Positions 31,019 through 42,226 of a DNA stretch of 64,000 nt are shown here, piece by piece. Position numbers and translations under genes: made by a program. The number at the start of each line of letters is the position of its first letter. Within the stretch, counting starts at the first letter, position 1. Origin of the DNA: Pseudoxanthomonas sp. F37 (GTDB taxonomy: Bacteria; Pseudomonadota; Gammaproteobacteria; Xanthomonadales; Xanthomonadaceae); assembly GCF_022965755.1 (NCBI RefSeq), contig NZ_CP095187.1:3410001-3474000 (forward strand), in the 5' to 3' direction. The notes under the pieces are model-generated. The model was given only the letters and a program-made list of their open reading frames with translations, was not told the origin of the DNA and searched no databases.

Positions 31019-32860
31019 TCAGACACCATCCAGCAGCTGCCTGTCGCGTACCGCGCCCTTGTCGGCGCTGGTCGCGAGCAGGGCATAGGCCTTGAGCGCC
31101 GTGCTGACCCTGCGCGCGCGCGGCTGGGCCGGCTTCCAGCCCTTCGCGTCCTGCTCGGCGCGACGCACCGCCAGTTCGTCGTCGGCGACCAGCAGCGAGA
31201 TGGCACGTTGCGGAATATCGATGCGGATGCGGTCGCCGTCGCGCACCAGGCCGATCGCGCCGCCCGCCGCCGCTTCCGGCGACGCATGCCCGATCGACAG
31301 GCCGGAGGTGCCGCCGGAGAAGCGGCCATCCGTCAGCAGCGCGCACTGCTTGCCCAGTCCTTTCGATTTCAGGTAGCTGGTCGGGTACAGCATCTCCTGC
31401 ATGCCGGGCCCGCCTTTCGGGCCTTCGTAGCGGATCACCACCACGTCGCCCGCCTTCACTTCATCGCCCAGGATGCCGGCCACGGCCGCGTCCTGGCTTT
31501 CGAACACGCGCGCAGTGCCTTCGAACACGTGGATCGACTCGTCCACGCCGGCCGTCTTCACCACACAGCCATCGACAGCGATGTTGCCGTACAGCACGGC
31601 CAGGCCACCCTCCTGCGAGAACGCGTGCTCGACGCTGCGGATGCAGCCTTCCGCGCGGTCGGTGTCCAGCGACGGCCAGCGCGTGGCCTGGCTGAAGGCG
31701 ACCTGGGTGGGGATGCCGGCGGGGCCCGCCTTGTAGAACGTGGCGACCGCGTCATCGGGGTTGCCGGCCACGTCCCACTTCGCGATCGCCTCCCCCAGCG
31801 ACTTCGCATGCACGGTGGCGACATCGGTATGCAGCAGGCCGCCGCGTGCGAGCTCGCCGAGGATGGCCATGATGCCGCCGGCGCGGTGCACGTCCTCGAT
31901 GTGGTACTTCTGCGTGTTGGGCGCCACCTTGCACAGCTGCGGCACGCGGCGCGACAGGCGGTCGATGTCGCGCATGTCGAAGGGCACCTCGGCCTCCTGC
32001 GCCGCGGCCAGCAGGTGCAGGATGGTATTGGTGGAACCGCCCATCGCGATGTCCAGCGTCATCGCGTTCTCGAACGCTTCCAGCGTGGCGATGCCGCGCG
32101 GCAGCGCCGTCGCATCCTCGCCGCCGTACCAGCGGTGGCACAGCTCCACCGCCAGCACGCCGGCGCGCTTGAACAACTGCTCGCGGTCCGCATGCGTGGC
32201 GACCACGGTGCCATTACCCGGCAGCGACAGCCCCAGCGCCTCGGTCAGGCAGTTCATCGAGTTGGCGGTGAACATGCCGCTGCACGAACCGCAGGTGGGA
32301 CAGGCGCTGCGCTCGACCGCGGCGACCTCCTCGTCGGACACGTTCGGGTCGGCCGCCATCACCATCGCATCGACGAGGTCGAGCTTGTGGTCGGCCAGGC
32401 GCGTCTTGCCGGCTTCCATCGGCCCGCCGGAGACGAACACCGTCGGGATGTTCAGCCGCAGCGCGGCCATCAGCATGCCGGGGGTGATCTTGTCGCAGTT
32501 GGAGATGCACACCAGCGCATCGGCGCAGTGCGCGTTGACCATGTACTCCACCGAGTCGGCGATCACCTCGCGCGACGGCAGCGAGTACAGCATACCGTCG
32601 TGGCCCATCGCGATGCCGTCGTCCACGGCGATGGTGTCGAATTCCTTGGCGACGCCGCCGACCCGTTCGATCTCGCGCGCCACCAGCTGCCCGAGGTCCT
32701 TGAGGTGCACATGGCCCGGGACGAACTGGGTGAAGGAGTTGGCCACCGCCACGATGGGCTTGTGGAAGTCCTCGTCCTTCATGCCGGTGGCGCGCCACAG
32801 CGCGCGGGCGCCGGCCATGTTGCGGCCGTGGGTGGAGGTCCTGGAACGGTACTCGGGCAT
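31019..32860 (-). CDS. ilvD: Dihydroxy-acid dehydratase IlvD
   Basis: A 613-residue Fe-S enzyme that dehydrates 2,3-dihydroxy acids to the 2-keto acids of valine and isoleucine. Motifs are [13 protein letters not shown] (Cys ligand), [19 protein letters not shown] and the C-terminal [22 protein letters not shown] 32860 gives [17 protein letters not shown], the typical start. It is divergent from the ilvC operon across a 367-bp region that contains the ilv leader. Confidence 0.97.
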   Translation of the reverse strand: MPEYRSRTSTHGRNMAGARALWRATGMKDEDFHKPIVAVANSFTQFVPGHVHLKDLGQLVAREIERVGGVAKEFDTIAVDDGIAMGHDGMLYSLPSREVIADSVEYMVNAHCADALVCISNCDKITPGMLMAALRLNIPTVFVSGGPMEAGKTRLADHKLDLVDAMVMAADPNVSDEEVAAVERSACPTCGSCSGMFTANSMNCLTEALGLSLPGNGTVVATHADREQLFKRAGVLAVELCHRWYGGEDATALPRGIATLEAFENAMTLDIAMGGSTNTILHLLAAAQEAEVPFDMRDIDRLSRRVPQLCKVAPNTQKYHIEDVHRAGGIMAILGELARGGLLHTDVATVHAKSLGEAIAKWDVAGNPDDAVATFYKAGPAGIPTQVAFSQATRWPSLDTDRAEGCIRSVEHAFSQEGGLAVLYGNIAVDGCVVKTAGVDESIHVFEGTARVFESQDAAVAGILGDEVKAGDVVVIRYEGPKGGPGMQEMLYPTSYLKSKGLGKQCALLTDGRFSGGTSGLSIGHASPEAAAGGAIGLVRDGDRIRIDIPQRAISLLVADDELAVRRAEQDAKGWKPAQPRARRVSTALKAYALLATSADKGAVRDRQLLDGV

Positions 32861-33012
32861 GAAAACCAACGGTGCGGCGATGACGTGGGAAGCCTTGATT
32901 CTGCTGGCTTTTCACGGTTTCAGTTGCAACCATATCGACTGAAATCATCCGATCGTCGCAATCGGCGCAAAAGCGCTTGACACGCTTTGGAGCGGCATGT
33001 TTCCCTTGCCGC

Positions 33013-33126
33013 ATGTTGCAGCGCCACACACCCACGACGACCGGCCTCACCGCAGCCTCTGCGGCGTCCTTCCTCGTACTCGTCCTTATTACCTCGCCCA
33101 CAAGTGCGGGACGGACCGGCGTGTAA
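33013..33126 (+). CDS. ilv operon leader peptide
   Basis: A 37-codon open frame ahead of ilvC. It starts [12 protein letters not shown] and near its end carries a run FLVLVLITS: Leu-Val-Leu-Val-Leu-Ile, with Thr residues around it. Such runs of the regulatory amino acids are the mark of the ilv/leu leader peptides. It is followed 23 bp later by a terminator hairpin with T-run. A second ATG at 32997 opens the ilvC frame but lacks this signature. No clear Shine-Dalgarno is seen before 33013; a TTGACA at 32977-32982 could be the -35 of the promoter. Confidence 0.85.
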   Translation: MLQRHTPTTTGLTAASAASFLVLVLITSPTSAGRTGV

Positions 33127-33181
33127 GCAGCAGAAACGCCAGATTCGCAAAACCCCGCACTGAGAAGTGCGGGGTTTTTTG
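33103..33181 (+). terminator. Attenuator of the ilv-leu operon
   Basis: The terminator stem pairs ACCCCGCAC (about 33151-33159) with GTGCGGGGT (about 33167-33175), followed by a run of T residues. A copy of the right arm, AAGTGCGGG, occurs earlier at 33103-33111, inside the leader frame just after the Leu/Val/Ile codons. It can pair with the same CCCCGCAC and so acts as the anti-terminator. Ribosome stalling at the control codons would favour it; ample charged tRNA would favour the terminator. The mechanism is inferred by analogy with E. coli ilvGMEDA. Confidence 0.85.
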
Positions 33182-33227
33182 TTTAAGCCCCTTCGATACC
33201 CCATCAACCCTCAGGAAAACCCGCGCC

Positions 33228-34235
33228 ATGACCACCGCCAACGCTCTCCCGCAACCCAAGATCACCGTCGTCGGCTACGGCAGCCAGGGCCGCGCGCACG
33301 CGCTGAACCTGCGCGATTCCGGCTTCGACGTCACGGTGGGCCTGCGCCCGGGCGGCCCGACCGAAGCGAAGGCGCAGGCCGACGGCTTCGCGGTGAAGGC
33401 GGTGGCCGATGCGGTGAAGGACGCCGACCTGGTGGCGGTGCTGACGCCGGACATGGTGCAGAAGAAGCTCTACAACGAGGTGCTGGCGCCGAACATGAAG
33501 CAGGGCGCCGTGCTGCTGTTCGCGCACGGCCTGAACGTGCACTTCGGCATGATCGAGCCGCGCGCCGACCTGGACGTGGTGCTGGTGGCGCCGAAGGGCC
33601 CGGGCGCGCTGGTGCGCCGCGAATACGAGATCGGCCGCGGCGTGCCCTGCATCTACGCCGTCTACCAGGACAAGAGCGGCAAGGCCGAGCAGTTCGCGCT
33701 GGCCTACGCCGGCGGCCTGGGCGGCGCGCGCGCCAACATCATCAAGACCACGTTCAAGGAAGAGACCGAGACCGACCTGTTCGGTGAACAGGCCGTGCTG
33801 TGCGGCGGCGCCTCGTCGCTGGTGCAGGCCGGCTTCGAGACGCTGGTGGAAGCCGGCTACCAGCCGGAAATTGCCTATTACGAAGTGCTGCACGAGCTGA
33901 AGCTGATCGTCGACCTGTTCTACGAAGGCGGCATCACCCGCATGCTGGAATTCATCTCCGAGACCGCGCAGTACGGCGACTTCGTCAGCGGCCCGCGCGT
34001 CATCGACGCGTCGGTGAAGGCGCGCATGAAGGACGTGCTGACCGACATCCAGAACGGCACCTTCACCCGCAACTGGCAGGCCGAGTACGACGCAGGCCTG
34101 CCGAACTACAAGAAGTTCCAGCAGGCCGACAAGGACCACCCCATCGAGAAGGTCGGCAAGGAACTGCGCGCGAAGATGGTGTGGCTGCAGGCCAACGCCG
34201 CGCAACCGGATACAGACGAGCAGGCCGCCGCATGA
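33228..34235 (+). CDS. ilvC: Ketol-acid reductoisomerase IlvC
   Basis: A 335-residue class I enzyme that isomerises and reduces acetolactate or acetohydroxybutyrate with NADPH. The cofactor motif is GYGSQG (16-21) followed by the loop [12 protein letters not shown]. The metal-binding Glu/Asp segments are seen in [19 protein letters not shown] and [19 protein letters not shown]. The N-terminus is short. Its stop overlaps the ilvG start in ATGA, and a GGAAAA lies upstream of its ATG. Confidence 0.97.
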   Translation: MTTANALPQPKITVVGYGSQGRAHALNLRDSGFDVTVGLRPGGPTEAKAQADGFAVKAVADAVKDADLVAVLTPDMVQKKLYNEVLAPNMKQGAVLLFAHGLNVHFGMIEPRADLDVVLVAPKGPGALVRREYEIGRGVPCIYAVYQDKSGKAEQFALAYAGGLGGARANIIKTTFKEETETDLFGEQAVLCGGASSLVQAGFETLVEAGYQPEIAYYEVLHELKLIVDLFYEGGITRMLEFISETAQYGDFVSGPRVIDASVKARMKDVLTDIQNGTFTRNWQAEYDAGLPNYKKFQQADKDHPIEKVGKELRAKMVWLQANAAQPDTDEQAAA

Positions 34236-35980
34236 ACGCCGCCGCGGCCACTGCCCCACGCAATGGCGCCCGCTGGCTGGCCCACGCCCTGGAAGCCGAG
34301 GGCGTGGACACGCTGTTCGGCTACCCGGGCGGCACCATCATGCCGTTCTACGACGCGCTGGTGGATTCCAACCTGAAGCACATCCTGGTGCGCCACGAGC
34401 AGGGCGCGGCGCTGGCGGCGAACGGGTATGCGCGCGCCAGCGGCAAGGTCGGCGTGTGCGTGGCCACCTCCGGTCCCGGTGCGTCCAACCTGGTGACCGG
34501 CATCGCCGACGCGATGCTCGACTCGGTGCCGATGGTCTGCCTGACCGGCCAGGTCGCCACCACCCTGATGGGCACCGATGCGTTCCAGGAACTGGACGTG
34601 TTCGGCCTGACCCTGCCGATCGTGAAGCACAGCTTCGTCGCCCGGCGCGTGGACGACCTGCCGACCATGGTGCGCGAGGCCTTCCGCATCGCGCGCGAAG
34701 GGCGTCCCGGCCCGGTGCTGATCGACCTGCCGAAGGACGTGCAGATGGCCGACGCCTCGCACTTGCCGGCCCACGTGCCGGCCGGCGTCGATCCGGTTCC
34801 CGCGCCGGAAGATGCCAAGCTGGCCGAGGCGTTGGCCGCGATCGCCGGTGCCGAGAAGCCGGTGATCTACGGCGGCGGCGGCATCGGCATCGCCGACGCG
34901 GTGGACGCCTTCCGCCAGTTCGTCGACGCGACGAAGATCCCCACCGTGCTGACCCTGCGCGGCCTGGGCGCCCTGCCCGCCGGCCACCCGCATTACCTGG
35001 GCATGCTGGGCATGCACGGCACGCGCGCGGCCAACATGGCGGTGCAGGAGTGCGACCTGCTGATCGTGGTGGGCGCGCGCTTCGACGACCGCGCCACCGG
35101 CAAGCTGGCCGAGTTCGCGCCGTTCGCCCGCGTGTTGCACGTGGATGCCGACGCCTACGAGATCGGCAAGCTGCGCACCGCCGACATCGCGGTTCCCGGC
35201 GACGTCGCCACCAGCCTGAAGGCGCTGACCGCGGCACGCAGCACCTGCGACGAGTGGCGCAAGCGCTGCGTGGGCAACCGCGAGCGTTTCGGCTTCCGCT
35301 ACGACGCGCCCGGCAGCGACATCTACGCGCCCGGCCTGCTGAAGCGGCTGAGCGAAGTGGCGCCGGACGACGCGATCATCGCCTGCGACGTGGGCCAGCA
35401 CCAGATGTGGGTGGCGCAGCATTGCGGGTTCGCCCATCCGCGCAACCACCTGACCAGCGGCGCGCTGGGCACGATGGGCTTCGGCCTGCCGGCGGCGATG
35501 GGCGCGCAGTTCGCCTGCCCCGACCGCACCGTGGTGCTGGTCAATGGCGATGGCGGCTTCATGATGAACGTGCAGGAGCTGGCGACCATCGCCCGCTGCA
35601 AGCTGCCGGTGAAGATCGTGCTGATCGACAACAGCGCGCTGGGCATGGTGCGGCAGTGGCAGGAGCTGTTCTTCGCCGAGCGCTACAGCGAGATCGACCT
35701 GTCGGACAATCCCGACTTCGCCGCGCTGGCGCGCGTGTTCGGCATACCGGCCCGCCACATCAGCCGGCGCGACGAAGTCGAGGACGGCCTGGCCGACCTG
35801 CTGGCCCAGCCGGGCCCGGCGCTGCTGCACGTCACCATCGACATCAAGGCCAACGTCTGGCCGCTGGTGCCGCCGAACCACGCCAACAGCTCGATGCTGG
35901 ACGCCAATCCCGCAAAACCATCCGCCGAGCCTGCCGTCGCGGCCGACGGCCCGGAGAAGAAGAATGCGTTACCGGCTTGA
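34232..35980 (+). CDS. ilvG: Acetolactate synthase large subunit (IlvG-type)
   Basis: A 582-residue ThDP-dependent enzyme that makes acetolactate and acetohydroxybutyrate. The ThDP motif is [15 protein letters not shown], with N-terminal [15 protein letters not shown] and the activating Glu in [15 protein letters not shown]. The FAD/quinone-like segment is [20 protein letters not shown]. It overlaps ilvC by 4 bp and ilvM by 17 bp. The C-terminal tail (about 25 residues) is Ala/Pro-rich and variable. I use ilvG because a short regulatory subunit follows, as in E. coli IlvGM. Confidence 0.95.
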   Translation: MNAAAATAPRNGARWLAHALEAEGVDTLFGYPGGTIMPFYDALVDSNLKHILVRHEQGAALAANGYARASGKVGVCVATSGPGASNLVTGIADAMLDSVPMVCLTGQVATTLMGTDAFQELDVFGLTLPIVKHSFVARRVDDLPTMVREAFRIAREGRPGPVLIDLPKDVQMADASHLPAHVPAGVDPVPAPEDAKLAEALAAIAGAEKPVIYGGGGIGIADAVDAFRQFVDATKIPTVLTLRGLGALPAGHPHYLGMLGMHGTRAANMAVQECDLLIVVGARFDDRATGKLAEFAPFARVLHVDADAYEIGKLRTADIAVPGDVATSLKALTAARSTCDEWRKRCVGNRERFGFRYDAPGSDIYAPGLLKRLSEVAPDDAIIACDVGQHQMWVAQHCGFAHPRNHLTSGALGTMGFGLPAAMGAQFACPDRTVVLVNGDGGFMMNVQELATIARCKLPVKIVLIDNSALGMVRQWQELFFAERYSEIDLSDNPDFAALARVFGIPARHISRRDEVEDGLADLLAQPGPALLHVTIDIKANVWPLVPPNHANSSMLDANPAKPSAEPAVAADGPEKKNALPA

Positions 35981-36236
35981 ACTCAGGCTCAAACCTGCCG
36001 AAGGCGCGTTGCTGCGCGTCCTGGGCATGATCGAGCGCCGCGGCTTTCCGCCCCACGCGGTCCATGCCACCCACGACGGCGAAGGCTATTGGGCGCTGGC
36101 GCTGGTGATCGACAGCACCCGCGCGCCGGAGACGCTGCGCCAGCAACTGCTGAAGATCTACGATGTGGAGGAACTGTCCTTCAGCGCGGTGCAGGAACTG
36201 AGCAGGGACCGCCGCCACCAGGACCGCGCCGCATGA
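35964..36236 (+). CDS. ilvM: Acetolactate synthase small subunit (IlvM-type)
   Basis: A 90-residue ACT-domain protein, the short regulatory subunit of acetolactate synthase. [20 protein letters not shown] gives the beta-strand/helix start, LLRVLGMIERRGF the ACT helix, and YWALALVIDST the second strand. The rest ends in Arg/Asp-rich residues. It overlaps the large-subunit gene by 17 bp, so translational coupling is likely. As in E. coli IlvM, a single ACT domain may not respond to valine. Confidence 0.9.
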   Translation: MRYRLELRLKPAEGALLRVLGMIERRGFPPHAVHATHDGEGYWALALVIDSTRAPETLRQQLLKIYDVEELSFSAVQELSRDRRHQDRAA

Positions 36237-36308
36237 ATGCCACGCCCGCCAACGCGGACGCCGTGGTCCGGAGGCGTCTTCTTCGACATCAGCCGTTCGC
36301 GTGCCGCG

Positions 36309-37438
36309 ATGCCTGATGCCGGCCGCGCCCCCGCCGGTACCGACCCCGACGTAGGCGACGTCGCCGTCACCGTGGCCGACGTGCTGGCGGCGCAGGCGCG
36401 GCTGCGCCGTTACCTGCCGCCCACCCCGATGCATCACGCCGAACGCTTCGGCGTGATGCTGAAACTGGAAAACCTGCAGCGCACCGGTTCGTACAAGGTG
36501 CGGGGCGCGCTGAATGCATTGCTGGCCGCGCGCGAGCGCGGCGACCGCCGCCCGGTGATCGCGGCATCGGCGGGCAACCATGCGCAGGGCCTGGCCTGGG
36601 CCGCTTACCGGCTGGGCGTGCAGGCCATCACCGTGATGCCGCACGGCGCACCGGCGACCAAGATCGCCGGGGTGGCGCACTGGGGTGCCACCGTGCGCCA
36701 GCACGGCGACAGCTACGACGAAGCCTTCGCCTTCGCCAGGGAACTGGCCGAACAGAACGGCTACCGCTTCCTGTCCGCCTTCGACGATCCGGACGTGATC
36801 GCCGGCCAGGGCACGGTGGGCATCGAGATCGCTCCCTACACGCCCGATGTCGTCATCGTGCCCATCGGCGGCGGCGGCCTGGCCTCCGGCGTGGCGCTGG
36901 CGCTGAAGTCGCAGGGCGTGCGCGTGGTCGGGGCCCAGGTCGAGGGCGTGGATTCGATGATCCGCGCGATGAAGGGCGACCTCACGCCGGTCAACCCGGT
37001 GGCTTCGCTGGCCGACGGCGTACGGGTGAAGGTGCCCGGCTTCATCACCCGGCGCCTGTGCACGCAGCTGCTGGACGACGTGGTGACCGTGCGCGAAGCC
37101 GAACTGCGCGAGACCCTGGTGCGGCTGGCGCTGGAAGAACACCTGATCGCCGAGGGCGCCGGTGCGCTGGCGCTGGCGGCGGGTCGCCGCGTGGCCGGCA
37201 GGCGCAAGTGCGCGGTGGTGTCCGGCGGCAACATCGACGCCACCGTGCTGGCGCAGCTGCTGTCCGACGTGCGCCCGCGTCCGCCGCGCAAGCCACGCCG
37301 CCGCAACGCCGAGGGCGAGCCCTCGCTTGCCCGCGGCCGCGCACCGCGCGCGGCCGTCCACCCATCCCCCGCAAAGACCGGTGCGCGCCGATACGAGGCC
37401 CCCGCCATGGAAACAGAAGTACACGAGGAACCCATCTG

Positions 37439-37442
<4 letters not shown>
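36309..37442 (+). CDS. ilvA: Threonine dehydratase IlvA, short form
   Basis: A 377-residue PLP enzyme that deaminates threonine to 2-ketobutyrate, the first step of isoleucine synthesis. The PLP Lys is in [13 protein letters not shown], followed by [14 protein letters not shown] and the glycine loop IGGGGLASG. It lacks the C-terminal ACT regulatory domain of the long E. coli enzyme (514 aa); the last 65 residues are a basic, Pro-rich tail. The start is uncertain. A 36237 start would add 24 residues, and another ATG at 36233 overlaps the ilvM stop, but its frame leaves after 27 codons. Codon use suggests a frame change near 36270. Confidence 0.88.
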
Positions 37443-38992
<1,550 letters not shown>

Positions 38993-39000
38993 GAGGCAGG

Positions 39001-39085
39001 AGTGAGTGGAGAGGAGTGAGGAGTGAGTAGAAGCACTGCCCTCCCTCACTCCTCACCACTCACTCCTCACTCCTCTCCACTCACC
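39001..39085. repeat. GAGTGAGG-type inverted repeat, copy 2
   Basis: The left arm (39001-39028) and right arm (39058-39085) are reverse complements at 27 of 28 positions, and the left arm carries the same core as copy 1 at 6601-6672 (GGAGAGGAGTGAGGAGTGAG). A partial extra right-arm unit (CTCACTCCTCACC) precedes at about 39046-39057. It sits in the leuA-leuC gap within an otherwise very compact operon. In RNA it would form a long stem between the two genes. Confidence 0.85.
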
Positions 39086-39124
39086 CCTCACTTCTCCATC
39101 CCCGATGCACCACCGGAACCCCGC

Positions 39125-40546
39125 ATGACCGCGCCACGCACACTCTTCGACAAACTGTGGGACGCCCACGTCGTGGTCCCCGAGACCGACGCGGCCCCCG
39201 CCGTGCTGTACATCGATCTGCACCTGATCCACGAGGTCACCTCGCCGCAGGCCTTCACCGAGCTGAGGGCGCGCGGCCTGGCGCCGCGGCGCCCGGACCG
39301 CACCAAGGCGACGATGGACCATTCCACGCCCACCTTGCCCGCCGGGCCCGACGGCAGGCTGCCGTACTACACGCAGGCCGCGGAGACGCAGGTCGACACG
39401 CTGGCGCGCAACTGCGCCGAGTACGGCATCGAGCTGTTCGACATGGCCTCGCCGAACCGCGGCATCGTCCACGTCATCGCGCCCGAGCAGGGCTTCACCC
39501 TGCCGGGCATGACCATCGTCTGCGGCGACAGCCACACCAGCACGCACGGCGCGTTCGGGTCGCTGGCGTTCGGCATCGGCACCAGCGAGGTCGGCCACGT
39601 GCTGGCCACGCAGTGCCTGCTGCAGCGCCGTCCCAGGACGATGGCCATCACCGTCGATGGCGTGCTCGCCCCCGGCGTGGGCGCCAAGGACATCGTGCTG
39701 CACGTGATCGGCGTGATCGGCGTCAACGGCGGCACCGGCCACGTGCTCGAGTTCCGCGGCAGCGCCATCGAGGCGCTGGACATGGAGCAGCGCATGACCC
39801 TGTGCAACATGTCCATCGAAGCCGGCGCGCGCGCCGGCATGGTGGCGCCGGACCAGACCACGTTCGACTGGGTGGCGAAGACGCCGCGCGGGCCCAAGGG
39901 CGAGGCGTTTGACACCGCCGTCGCCTACTGGAAGACGCTGCGCAGCGACGAGGGCGCGGTGTTCGACGCGGAAGTGCGCGTAGATGCCGCCGACATCCGC
40001 CCCACCCTGACCTGGGGCACGCACCCGGGCACCGCGATCGCGGTGGATGCGCCGATTCCCGCACCTGCCAATGCCGCCGACCAGAAGGGCCTGGACTACA
40101 TGCGCCTGAGCGCCGGCCATGCGGTGGCGGGGACGCCGGTGGACGTGGTGTTCGTGGGATCGTGCACCAACGGCCGCCTGCGCGACATGCGCGAAGTGGC
40201 GCAGGTCCTGGATGGGCGCAGGGTCGCCGCGGGCGTGCGCATGCTGGTGGTGCCCGGTTCGGAGATCGTCAAGCGCCAGGCCGAGGCCGAGGGCATCGAC
40301 CGCATCGTGCGCGAAGCCGGCGCCGAGTGGCGTGAACCGGGCTGTTCCATGTGCATCGCGATGAACGGCGACCTGGTCGCGCCCGGCCAACTGGCCGTGA
40401 GCACCAGCAACCGCAACTTCGAAGGCCGCCAGGGACCCGGCGCCCGTACGCTGCTGGCGTCGCCGCTGACGGCAGCGTGGGCCGCGGTGAACGGCCACGT
40501 CAGCGATCCGCGCGAACTGTTCCGCGCGCAGAAGGAGGTGGCGTGA
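39125..40546 (+). CDS. leuC: 3-isopropylmalate dehydratase large subunit LeuC
   Basis: A 473-residue aconitase-like subunit that isomerises 2- to 3-isopropylmalate together with LeuD. The 4Fe-4S cysteines lie in [12 protein letters not shown] and [32 protein letters not shown] and [14 protein letters not shown] are conserved segments. The ATG at 39125 gives the standard start [12 protein letters not shown]. Its TGA overlaps the leuD ATG (TGATG). Confidence 0.96.
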   Translation: MTAPRTLFDKLWDAHVVVPETDAAPAVLYIDLHLIHEVTSPQAFTELRARGLAPRRPDRTKATMDHSTPTLPAGPDGRLPYYTQAAETQVDTLARNCAEYGIELFDMASPNRGIVHVIAPEQGFTLPGMTIVCGDSHTSTHGAFGSLAFGIGTSEVGHVLATQCLLQRRPRTMAITVDGVLAPGVGAKDIVLHVIGVIGVNGGTGHVLEFRGSAIEALDMEQRMTLCNMSIEAGARAGMVAPDQTTFDWVAKTPRGPKGEAFDTAVAYWKTLRSDEGAVFDAEVRVDAADIRPTLTWGTHPGTAIAVDAPIPAPANAADQKGLDYMRLSAGHAVAGTPVDVVFVGSCTNGRLRDMREVAQVLDGRRVAAGVRMLVVPGSEIVKRQAEAEGIDRIVREAGAEWREPGCSMCIAMNGDLVAPGQLAVSTSNRNFEGRQGPGARTLLASPLTAAWAAVNGHVSDPRELFRAQKEVA

Positions 40547-41127
40547 TGGCCGGGTTCCGCGAACTGCGCTCGAAGAGCGTGGTGTTGGCGCAGACCAACA
40601 TCGACACCGACCAGATCATCCCCGCGCGCTTCCTGTCCACGACCGAACGCGCGGGCCTGGGTCGCAGCGCCTTCAACGACTGGCGCTGGCAGGCCGACGG
40701 GTCGCCGAACCCGGCGTTCCCGTTCAACCAGCCGGAGAACCAGGGCCGCAGCATCCTGCTGGCCGGCCGCAACTTCGGCTGCGGCTCCTCGCGCGAGCAT
40801 GCGCCCTGGGCGCTGACCGACCTGGGCCTGCGCGCCATCGTCAGCAGCGAGATCGCCGACATCTTCCGCAACAATAGCCTGAAGAACGGCCTGCTGCCCA
40901 TCGTGCTGCCGGAGGAGATCGTGCAGTCGTTGATGGAACGGCCGGACGACGAACTGACCATCGACGTCGCCGCACGCGAACTGCGGGCGCCCGACGGTTC
41001 CGTCTTCGGCTTCCCGCTGGACGCCTTCGCGCAGACCTGCCTGCTGGAAGGCGTGGACGAACTGGGCTACCTGCTGGCCCGCCACACCGACATCGAAACC
41101 TACGAGGCTACCCGCCATGCACGCTGA
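40546..41127 (+). CDS. leuD: 3-isopropylmalate dehydratase small subunit LeuD
   Basis: A 193-residue swivel-domain subunit of isopropylmalate isomerase. [20 protein letters not shown] and [17 protein letters not shown] are the family motifs, the latter near the active site of the heterodimer. GAAGGAGGTG just before the ATG is a strong ribosome-binding site. It overlaps leuC by one base and leuB by 11. Confidence 0.96.
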   Translation: MAGFRELRSKSVVLAQTNIDTDQIIPARFLSTTERAGLGRSAFNDWRWQADGSPNPAFPFNQPENQGRSILLAGRNFGCGSSREHAPWALTDLGLRAIVSSEIADIFRNNSLKNGLLPIVLPEEIVQSLMERPDDELTIDVAARELRAPDGSVFGFPLDAFAQTCLLEGVDELGYLLARHTDIETYEATRHAR

Positions 41128-42205
41128 CATCGCCGTACTGCCCGGGGACGGCATCGGTCCCGAAGTCACCGCCGCCGCCGTCGCCGTGCTGCGCACGCTG
41201 GCGCGCCGCCACGGCCACAGCTTCGACTTCCGCGAATACGACATCGGCGGCATCGCCATCGACCGGCACGGCGAGCCGCTGCCACAGGCCACGCTGCAGG
41301 GCTGCCAGCAGGCCGATGCCGTGCTGCTGGGCGCGGTCGGCGGGCCGAAATGGTCCGACCCCAACGCGAAGGTGCGCCCCGAGCAGGGCCTGCTGGCGCT
41401 GCGCAAGGGCCTGGGGCTGTTCGCCAACCTGCGCCCCGTGCGTCCGCACCCGGCCGCGCTGAACGCCTCGCCCATCAAGCCGCACCTGCTGACCGGCGTG
41501 GACATCGTGGTGGTGCGCGAGCTGACCGGCGGCATCTACTTCGGCGAGAAGACCCGCGATGCGCGCGGCGCCAGCGACCTGTGCAGCTATTCGGTCGGCG
41601 AGATCGAGCGCGTGGTGCGCAGCGCCTTCAGGCTGGCCCGCCAACGCCGCAGCTACCTGGTGTCGGTGGACAAGGCGAACGTGCTGGAGACCTCGCGCCT
41701 GTGGCGCGACGTGGCCTCGCGCATCGGCCGCGAGGAATTCCCCGACGTGAAGCTGGAGCACCAGCTGGTCGACTCGATGGCGATGCACCTGCTGGCCAAG
41801 CCGCGGGAGTACGACGTGATCGTCACCGAGAACATGTTCGGCGACATCCTCACCGACGAGGCCTCGATGCTGGCCGGCTCGCTGGGCCTGCTGCCGTCGG
41901 CCTCGCTGGGCGACGGCAAGGTCGGCCTGTACGAACCCATCCACGGTTCCGCGCCCGACATCGCCGGCAAGGGCATCGCCAACCCGTACGCCACCATTCT
42001 CAGCTGCGCCTTGCTGCTGCGCCATTCGCTGGGCCTGCACGAAGAGGCCGACTGCATCGAACGCGCGGTGGACGCCGCACTGAACGCACAGGTGTTCACC
42101 AACGACCTGGCCACCGGCGGCCGCGGCGTGTCCACGCAGGTCGCCGCCCAGGCGGTGATCGAGCAGATGCAGGCGCACTGCTACGTGGCCGAGCTGCGCG
42201 ACTGA
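41117..42205 (+). CDS. leuB: 3-isopropylmalate dehydrogenase LeuB
   Basis: A 362-residue NAD-dependent dehydrogenase that oxidises and decarboxylates 3-isopropylmalate in leucine synthesis. [10 protein letters not shown] is at the start. [24 protein letters not shown] and the nucleotide-site [19 protein letters not shown] follow. The metal-binding Asp pair is in [16 protein letters not shown]. It is the last gene of the operon; 20 bp later the convergent GGDEF gene ends, with no clear terminator between them. Confidence 0.97.
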   Translation: MHADIAVLPGDGIGPEVTAAAVAVLRTLARRHGHSFDFREYDIGGIAIDRHGEPLPQATLQGCQQADAVLLGAVGGPKWSDPNAKVRPEQGLLALRKGLGLFANLRPVRPHPAALNASPIKPHLLTGVDIVVVRELTGGIYFGEKTRDARGASDLCSYSVGEIERVVRSAFRLARQRRSYLVSVDKANVLETSRLWRDVASRIGREEFPDVKLEHQLVDSMAMHLLAKPREYDVIVTENMFGDILTDEASMLAGSLGLLPSASLGDGKVGLYEPIHGSAPDIAGKGIANPYATILSCALLLRHSLGLHEEADCIERAVDAALNAQVFTNDLATGGRGVSTQVAAQAVIEQMQAHCYVAELRD

Positions 42206-42226
42206 TCCCCCGCCGCGGAGGCGTGC

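Noticed and set aside
32997-33227. In-frame N-terminal extension of ilvC from ATG 32997
   Set aside because: It has no similarity to IlvC and runs through the leader and terminator hairpin; the overlapping 33013 frame with the FLVLVLI run explains the region.
34106-35881. Minus-strand frame of 591 codons over ilvG
   Set aside because: Antisense shadow of ilvG, which has full catalytic motifs and overlaps its neighbours in operon style.
37058-37438. Extended leuA start inside ilvA
   Set aside because: Residues before the GTG at 37439 are the shadow of ilvA, with no LeuA similarity; GAGGAA fits the GTG.
39001-39085. Possible CRISPR or tandem repeat from GAGTGAG steps
   Set aside because: There are no equal spacers; it is one inverted repeat with short internal repetition.
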